64,000 nucleotides of DNA, taken from assembly GCA_947044365.1 (NCBI GenBank), contig OX345650.1, positions 2,058,673 through 2,122,672 of the forward strand. The letters are read 5' to 3'. This document shows, piece by piece, positions 1 to 64,000 of the stretch (positions within the stretch are counted from its first letter, which is position 1; the number at the start of each line of letters is the position of its first letter). A program made the translations under genes and the position numbers. The DNA comes from Petrosia ficiformis (taxonomy: Eukaryota > Porifera > Demospongiae > Haplosclerida > Petrosiidae). Below the pieces are notes generated by a model. That model did no database searches, was not told the origin of the DNA, and worked only from the letters and a program-made list of their open reading frames with translations.

Positions 1-43060
<43,060 letters not shown>

Positions 43061-44386
43061 ATTTGATTAATGGTGATACGGAGATCACCAGTACTCACAC
43101 AACTTGTTATCTAGTAGTTAATACCAACTAAATACTTTAAAACTGCAGACACACAATTGGAGGGCAAAACAAACTCGCTTTCCACTAGGGCGTTTCTCTA
43201 GTACTTGGTCGATATAACCGCACCCCACCCGAATACGGGCGCGGTTGTTTGTTCTGAGGCTGTTATGTCTCTGAGGACTATGAATTTCACTAAGTGGACG
43301 TGAAGCACATGTGTAAATAGAGTAAAATCAAAATTCATTATGTAATTAAGATAATTATTGTCATAGTAACTGTAAATAATAAGCCAGACTGTTACATCAA
43401 TTCATAGATAAAGGAACAATTCATGTTGGATACTGAGCTGCTATGGACTCCATACTTAATACTAATTTGCATATTTTATCCTAAATCGCCTAAGATTTGA
43501 GTTGTAATAATAATTTTATAGGATAAAAAAAAAGTAGTCTCCTGACCTCTCAAGAAGATGCTGCTCAGTGGTACCTTAGGCTAAATCTAGTAACTGCAGG
43601 AGTACTATGCCTATGGTAAAAAAAATACCCTCGTTCTTAGTCTTGTTCACTGAGCTTGACAATAAAAAAATACAACCAAACTTTTTACAGTGATGAGCTT
43701 TGATTCACAAGACTAACATGTCTTCGTTCTCTATTCTCTTTCTTTCTCGCACATTCTGTCTCTCTAATCAGTGCAGGAATGACAAACAGTAAAACTTTGT
43801 GGTTTTTAACTCCACTGGCATTAATTTATATATAACTTCTATTATTTGTGTCATCTCATTTCGTAAATTTAAATGTTGGAAACTACAAATGCTGTTTAAT
43901 TTGATTGTTTCTCATTTCATCAATTTCCAAATTCTCATTTTGTCAATATTGACAAAATGAGAACAGAGTTGACAAAATGGGAACTTCTAGTTATAGTTTT
44001 TACTTGTGCATATTACAGATTTGAGAAATACATAACAAAATAAATGATGTGCCAGTGGGAGGACACAGTAATAATTCTTATCAATCACCCTCGCCTACTT
44101 GATATTTTAAGTGATGGGACTCATCAACTGTAGTAGGCAGAGTCAATAGCCATATACTCAGCAAGTGATGTTGTGGGGTTTATATTAGGCAAGACAAGTT
44201 GATGTATAGAAACAATATTAATGCCATTTTGACACTCCGAGGACAGATTAATTATAGAGCCCAGGGACACGTTACTTCGCTTCTGTAAAAAAGGCATTGC
44301 AGTGATTTTCCAGATCTAACTGAAAATGTATTAATTTTTATTTGAAAAATTGTACAAGAAGACTATAATGATAGAGAAACAAAGAG
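43061..44386. other. Intergenic: cadherin upstream region and MOB1 3' flank
   Basis: No gene is seen. The part next to the cadherin ATG, about 43150-43290, is locally GC- and CpG-richer (for example ACCCGAATACGGGCGCGG) than the surroundings and is the likely promoter on the minus strand. A 30-bp perfect palindrome lies at 43933-43962. The remainder is AT-rich unique-looking DNA. Confidence 0.5.
43933..43962. repeat. Perfect 30-bp palindrome upstream of cadherin
   Basis: The 15-bp half TCTCATTTTGTCAAT is followed at once by its exact reverse complement. A further half copy (GTTGACAAAATGGGAAC) follows within 25 bp. It could be a MITE end pair or a dimeric protein-binding site. Confidence 0.75.
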
Positions 44387-44392
44387 TTTATT
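44387..44392 (-). terminator. Candidate MOB1 polyadenylation signal
   Basis: AATAAA on the minus strand, about 235 bp beyond the MOB1 stop codon. It is the canonical hexamer at a plausible 3' UTR distance; no transcript evidence is available. Confidence 0.35.
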
Positions 44393-44624
44393 AATGAAAG
44401 GATCTGTGAAAACAATAATAATTAACATAAATACTAGTGTACACATATAATGTGCAGCTTATTTAAAATGTTCATTAAAAACTTATAATTAAAGAGTATA
44501 AGTTACAGTAAATCAGTAAGAAACCATCTAATATAATTATCCAGACACATTGATTTACAGTACATATATTAGGTCAGTCAGTACACGTACTGCAGTCAAA
44601 ATAATACACAAATAAATTTCCACA

Positions 44625-54978
<10,354 letters not shown>

Positions 54979-55154
54979 TCCTGATGAACACACGAGAGCT
55001 TTAAGTTTTAAATCTTATTTTGGAGACTTATCTCTCCACTGTAATAAGCAGAAAACAGTGGAGTTTTGATATTCTCCCTCAAGGTACGTTGCAATATTGA
55101 ATTATCGTATAAATAGAATACCACATCCAACGGGTTTGTTACGGAACAACAGAA
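54979..55154. promoter_or_regulatory. Compact bidirectional promoter between MOB1 and RNF146
   Basis: Only 176 bp separate the two divergent start codons. A TATAAATA lies at 55108-55115, about 40 bp upstream of the RNF146 ATG, and can direct a short 5' leader. A hairpin-like inverted repeat, CTCCACTG at 55034-55041 and CAGTGGAG at 55056-55063, sits near the middle. Shared regulation is an inference from spacing. Confidence 0.6.
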
Positions 55155-57294
55155 ATGGCTGAACACAAAGCGGACAGAGAAACGGAGACTAAAGACGGAA
55201 CTAACGAAACATTTTGTGCCATTGACAGTGTTCAAGAACTTGAGTCAAAGTTGCAACATTTATCACTTGTTGGTGCGTTATAGTAATAGGATTGTAAGTT
55301 ACCATAGCTCTTCATAATAATATTATGTCAAGGATTACATCAGCAATAGTATAAACAAAAGTGGTGTTGTAATATAGTAGTCACTCTAAGAGTCTATAAA
55401 TGGACTGTCTACTATAGATGGGGTCACAATGATCAAAGACCAATAGTTTAGAGGTTATTTGATTGTCATTTGAATTACCCAACACTCTAAGAAACAGTTT
55501 ATCAGCCATTATTTTTGGAATAACGAAATACAATATAGTGACGTCTGTTTTCCCTACTGCAGGGAGAGATTTGATGAATCCGTTCAGTGTGATAATTCAA
55601 TCAAACAGTAATACTGAGTACACTTAGAAGCAACCATTCTTTGGTGTCACTCGTGACATGAACCAAATATGAAATACTGTCATATCTTATGAATACCTCA
55701 GAGTATATATAGCTTGTTTTGATCTCAGTAGTGGGTACAGGTTAATCCTTTTGATCGGATGGTATTGAGTGTATTTGTGTAATATTTGTGATGCTTGATA
55801 GTTATTTGACTACAGTAGTCATACCATGCATTAGTGGCCTGGTGGTTAAAGACCTGAGCCTGCAATCAAAGGTTGCAGGTTCAAGCCCCACTAGTTGCAG
55901 GCTTTTGTTCACCCAGGAGTATACTCAGCACTGCCCTCAAAAATGAGGAGGTGTTTGTCACCACATCCTTCAGAGGTAATGTAAAGTTGTCGAGGAGCTG
56001 GTTAATATTTCAGCCTCCAATCAACAGATTCTGCGATGTAATAGTCACACTTAAAGAATGTTGAATTACTTTTGGTAACATAACTTGCATAAACATTATG
56101 ATTCCGAGTTAAATTTTGTTTCAAATTTCAATTTTAGTGTTATAAACATGAATTAGGCCTGTTAATGAAGGTTAGGGTTACCAACCATTGGTTACTCAGT
56201 GGTATGCCCGAGTAACCAATGGTTGGCAACCCTAACCTTCATTAACAGGCCTAATTAACAGGCTGAAACAGTAAAAGAGAGAGAGAGAGAGGTGTTATTA
56301 CACAGAGACCTTACATTGATTTCAAACTGAAAACGTATTCATGAAAATATGCTTTGGAAATTGGAATGAATATTGAATTTTAACTAAATAACTGTATACT
56401 ACCCACCCCTATATGCAGAGAGGCTTGTTGTGCATTCTGAAGTCAATGTCGATCACTTTCTCAGTTACTATTCTCACTTAATGTTTTGTATGATCAATAT
56501 TGTGTCTGTACTACTGTCAACGTCTATATTTCGAACATATTGACTACTTTAGTACATATTTAATTAAATATCGACTACTTAGTCTTGATTTATGTAAATA
56601 TTGATATTGTATTCTATATTTAGTGAATATTGATCAAGTTACTCCAGATTTACATGAATATAAACTATTTTAGTTCAGATTTACATATATATTAACTATT
56701 TTATAATACATCTTGATTAGATTAACTTCTTTGATTATATTTTGCACTTTAGAAAAAGAAGATTCCATTATGCCAGACCAGTTATGTCCAATTTGTCAAG
56801 ACAAAATATTTCATCCAATAACTCTACCATGTGGGCACTCATTCTGTTATTTATGTATAAAAGGTGTATATGCTCGTCATGGTACTTGTGCGATGTGCAG
56901 AGAATCTATTCCAGATAACTGTATTATTAAACCTAATGCTATTATAGACAGTAAAGCAATGATAGTCACTACAGAAGAGCATGAACAGTTGTATCATTGG
57001 ATGTATGAAGCTAAAAATGGAGGCTGGTGGTTGTATGAAGAAAGAATATCTACTGAAATGGAGGCATCTTTTAGCACAGGGAAGAAAGAGATTAGTATAC
57101 AAATATCAGGTTATACCTACACTGTGGACTTTGAACATATGGTGCAGTATAGAGAAGAAAAGCCAGATCGTAGGAGACGAATCAAAAGAGACTTAAAGGA
57201 TAATGAGAGAGTAAAAGGTGTTGCTGGTATTCCTGTAATATCGTCCATCAGAGAAGGCCCATTGGGTGATGGTGCAATCGATAGCAGTAAATGA
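55155..57294 (+). CDS. RNF146: RNF146/Iduna-like RING-WWE E3 ubiquitin ligase, complete, 2 exons
   Basis: A poly(ADP-ribose)-directed E3 ligase; in animals RNF146 ubiquitinates PARylated targets such as tankyrase and axin. Exon 1 is 55155-55272 (39 codons, acidic/polar), donor GTTG|GTGCGT; exon 2 is 56753-57294, after acceptor CTTTAG; 660 nt, 219 aa. The C3HC4 RING lies at residues 51-88 (C51, C54, C66, H68, C71, C74, C85, C88) with LPCGHSFCYLC. The WWE domain is at about 115-175: YHWMYEAKNGGWWLYEER, then SGYTYTVDFEHMVQYR. The basic RRRRIKRD and KGVAG tail also match vertebrate RNF146. It is shorter than vertebrate RNF146, lacking a long C-terminal tail. The phase-1 junction is exact (G+AA gives Glu40). 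Confidence 0.94.
55830..56035 (+). mobile_element. tRNA-derived SINE, family 1, second copy
   Basis: GTGGCCTGGTGGTTAAAGAC and GGTTGCAGGTTCAAGCCCC give A and B boxes; body as above, ending near GCTGGTTAATATTTCAGCC. It lies in RNF146 intron 1. Confidence 0.8.
56151..56256. repeat. Near-perfect hairpin, 46-bp arms, in RNF146 intron 1
   Basis: AATTAGGCCTGTTAATGAAG at 56151 begins an arm to 56196; the reverse complement runs 56211-56256 with a single mismatch, around a loop of about 14 bases. A GAGAGA run follows at 56277. Confidence 0.88.
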
Positions 57295-59246
57295 CAATTA
57301 TAATTATATAATAATTATTATCTGAATGGAGCGGATGTTGTTGTAATTACTGTATCATAAAATTAATTATGTTTTTAAGTTTTGATAAGGGCAAAGTCCA
57401 AATGACTCAGGTACGTGTATATGTGTATAGAATAACATTGGAAATCTCATCATAATAGTTATAATATTTATGTATGAATACTGTATGTATAATATTATCT
57501 GGAAAAAGATTTCACAACTGAAGTATTAAATTTCTATCATTTATTTTGCAATAATTATAATTATTGATGATTGCCAAAAAGATACACAATTTTTCTCTCA
57601 CTATGCATCAAAGTTTATTTTCACTGAAATTTGGCTATGTCTACATATATTTGTTTGATAGTCAGATAATACTTTTGAACCAAAATGTCACGAGAAGAAT
57701 ATTTTCTTGAGTATATATTGTGCTTTCAGGGCTGTATATTAAAATTTACGTAAATCAGGTCTGTATCTGTAGGACTACATATGTCAGCAGTTTCTTAGTA
57801 GTGATGTTGAACTTTATTGAAACAATAAATAAGTTCTGGGAACAAAACAAAGGGCCAAGCTACTAAGAAATAGGAACTGTTATAAAACGCTGAAATTTTG
57901 AGTAATAAAAAAGGTTTAGTGCTAGCCTTAGTTGAATTTAGTTGTGTGCTGATACAAAACTATTTTTAAAAATCCTGCCTTGAAATGCAAAGCTGTTTAT
58001 ACCTACATGTACTCTAATTTTTACTACTATAAATAGTAACAACCACAAGCCATTCACTATTTATTGTAACAAAACATATAGGATGCAACCCATGTTGAGT
58101 GCCACTGAGTGATGAGATTTTCTAATTCAGATCAGGATATATATATGACCTTTTGAGTATAATTGCCAATTCATAAGTGGATATATATGTTCTGAGAGCA
58201 CATACCTTGTGCACAATAAGGCAAGCCAGCTTAATTACCATTGTGGGCATCTGAGCATTTGCAATAATTATAAGAACACAGTATTATGAAGGGCATGACT
58301 GACTGATAGTAAGAAAGTATAGGAATTGTTGATACTGTGAGCTGCATTAACTTCAACAATGTATGCATACATTTAGGTTTGTCAATATATATCACATACA
58401 TTTTGCAATAATTTATTATAGCATGCAAGCAATAATAATATTGCATGCTTTTGGTCTGCCAATATTATCGCAAAGGTCTTACTGCTAATAGTTATATGCA
58501 GTTGAAAAATACTTAAACACTTAATCTTGAATGCAAGTGTCATCTTTAAAACAAAATGAGCTTATTTTATAGACAGTATCGGTGTAGTTGCAATATTGCT
58601 GTAATCCAAGTCACCTTTAGGCAGTAATCGCAAAATGCAATTTTCAATATCACTCAACCCTACATACATTTTTATAAGACTAATTTTGAGCTATTTGATG
58701 TGTTTCGAAGATGATCAAACTAGTATATAGTTGTTTTCCGAACGTTTTTCATGTAGACAGATAGATCTAGAACCAATCACTTAAACCCCTTGCACATACG
58801 GTGTGCAGTGTATTAATTTTTTCTTGTATTTTGAGTATATTAATTTCTTTTTTGACTTTCATAATTATAATGTTATGAAGATGCTGAAAAGGAAGTATGT
58901 ATCTATATACTAAATTTCACTGCTAACTGTGTCTTAACGTATAACCCCAAGTTACGGTAGATTATGAGGATATACAAATATGGTGGCTGCATGTTGGCAT
59001 TCTATTGCTCAAAATATCTACATGTAATCAGCCAGCACTTTCGTTCAAGTATCCACCCACCTTACTTAAAAAAAAAGTCAAATTACATTAGCTATGCACT
59101 TACCGTGCTCTATACTGAGCCCCTCCCCCTCGTTTTGTCTGACATGATCTGAGCTGCATTGAGGGCGCGCGTGCGATCATGCGACAGCCACACCTGTAAT
59201 CAATTACCAATTTACCACCACGTTCTTACATTCCTGGTTGTTGGAT
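57295..59246. other. Intergenic between RNF146 and PAPSS
   Basis: No coding exon or RNA gene is recognised. It holds the RNF146 3' UTR and, near 59155-59245, a CpG-containing stretch (GGGCGCGCGTGCGATCATGCG) immediately before the PAPSS first exon, the likely promoter. The rest is AT-rich. Confidence 0.5.
57824..57829 (+). terminator. Candidate RNF146 polyadenylation signal
   Basis: AATAAA on the plus strand about 530 bp after the stop codon. Other AT-rich variants occur nearer the stop, so this is only a candidate. Confidence 0.25.
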
Positions 59247-63437
<4,191 letters not shown>

Positions 63438-63786
63438 GTGTGTTTATATTATGGTTATATTTTCACTATTGTACTTATAATTCATACTATATATTTAGAG
63501 AGAGAGGGGGGGAAGGAGGATTCCCACTCTCCTCCCTAAACCATGAGAATCTTAATACTAGTACCATAAGTCTGCTTTTATTAATTTTAGCGAAGCTTGC
63601 TAATAACAATCGCTAAATTAATTCACACTAAAAATATTTTTTGTTATAATTTTAGTAGGCATATTAAGTGTGGCTCAGAAATCCGCTAAGATTAATGCAT
63701 GCTAAATATAAGTTTTTAAAAATCGCGGACCGATTAATAGTAGGCTTAAGGTATTTAATATATTGTTAGAAAATAATGGCTTTTGT

Positions 63787-63935
63787 GTATATCGATACAC
63801 TGGAGTAGGCACTAGGTGGTTTAAGCAAAGCTAAAGTGTCCTAATTATACGCACAGTGCATACATAACTTTGATTGTTTTTTTATCTCTTGATAACTACA
63901 ACCAAACAATCATTTCCTCACATTCCTGTGGTCCA
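63787..63935. mobile_element. CGATAC-rich MITE-like repeat, third copy
   Basis: GTATATCGATACACTGGAGT and ACTTTGATTGTTTTTTTATC match the 47937-48240 copy. Confidence 0.5.
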
Positions 63936-64000
63936 GCTATTTAATCAACACAGCACCATAACTGTATATTATTAGATAAAGGTCACAGGATGTGTCCTCT

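Noticed and set aside
55840..55900. Possible functional tRNA gene
   Set aside because: A and B boxes are present but the cloverleaf cannot be completed and the sequence continues into a shared SINE body.

Overview
The window looks like metazoan nuclear DNA, most likely from a demosponge. It is strongly AT-rich and full of MITE-like repeats and satellites. All four genes are split by GT-AG introns and belong to animal families: a giant multi-repeat cadherin, MOB1, an RNF146-type RING-WWE ligase and PAPS synthase. The sponge assignment is an inference from gene content, cadherin style and intron architecture; another early-branching animal is not excluded.

Layout: (1) 1-43060, minus strand: one enormous cadherin gene, 5' end at 43060 and 3' end beyond base 1. 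By splice-site and phase matching I reconstructed 67 exons (66 GT-AG introns) giving about 3,960 residues: a signal peptide, then about 36 extracellular cadherin (EC) repeats. The transmembrane and cytoplasmic parts lie outside the window. Two exons (15 and 28) carry small indels that break the frame in this sequence. (2) 44625-54978, minus strand: complete six-exon MOB1, 215 aa, with zinc ligands and the Hippo-kinase phosphosites conserved. (3) 55155-57294, plus strand: complete two-exon RNF146-like E3 ligase, 219 aa, head-to-head with MOB1 across only 176 bp. (4) 59247-63437 and beyond, plus strand: the first five exons of PAPS synthase, covering the APS-kinase domain; the ATP-sulfurylase half is beyond the right edge.

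The introns and intergenic spaces are dominated by repeats: at least eight dispersed inverted-repeat (MITE-like) families, two or three tRNA-derived SINE families, foldback palindromes, and many micro- and minisatellites, several of which abut splice sites of the cadherin gene. I found no bacterial-type operon, CRISPR array, rRNA gene, intact tRNA gene or intact autonomous transposon.

Functionally the genes are separate housekeeping and adhesion functions: cell adhesion (cadherin), Hippo/NDR kinase co-activation (MOB1), poly(ADP-ribose)-directed ubiquitination (RNF146), and sulfate activation (PAPSS). A Fat/Dachsous/CDH23-style cadherin next to MOB1, and MOB1 sharing a promoter with RNF146, are suggestive but unproven links.
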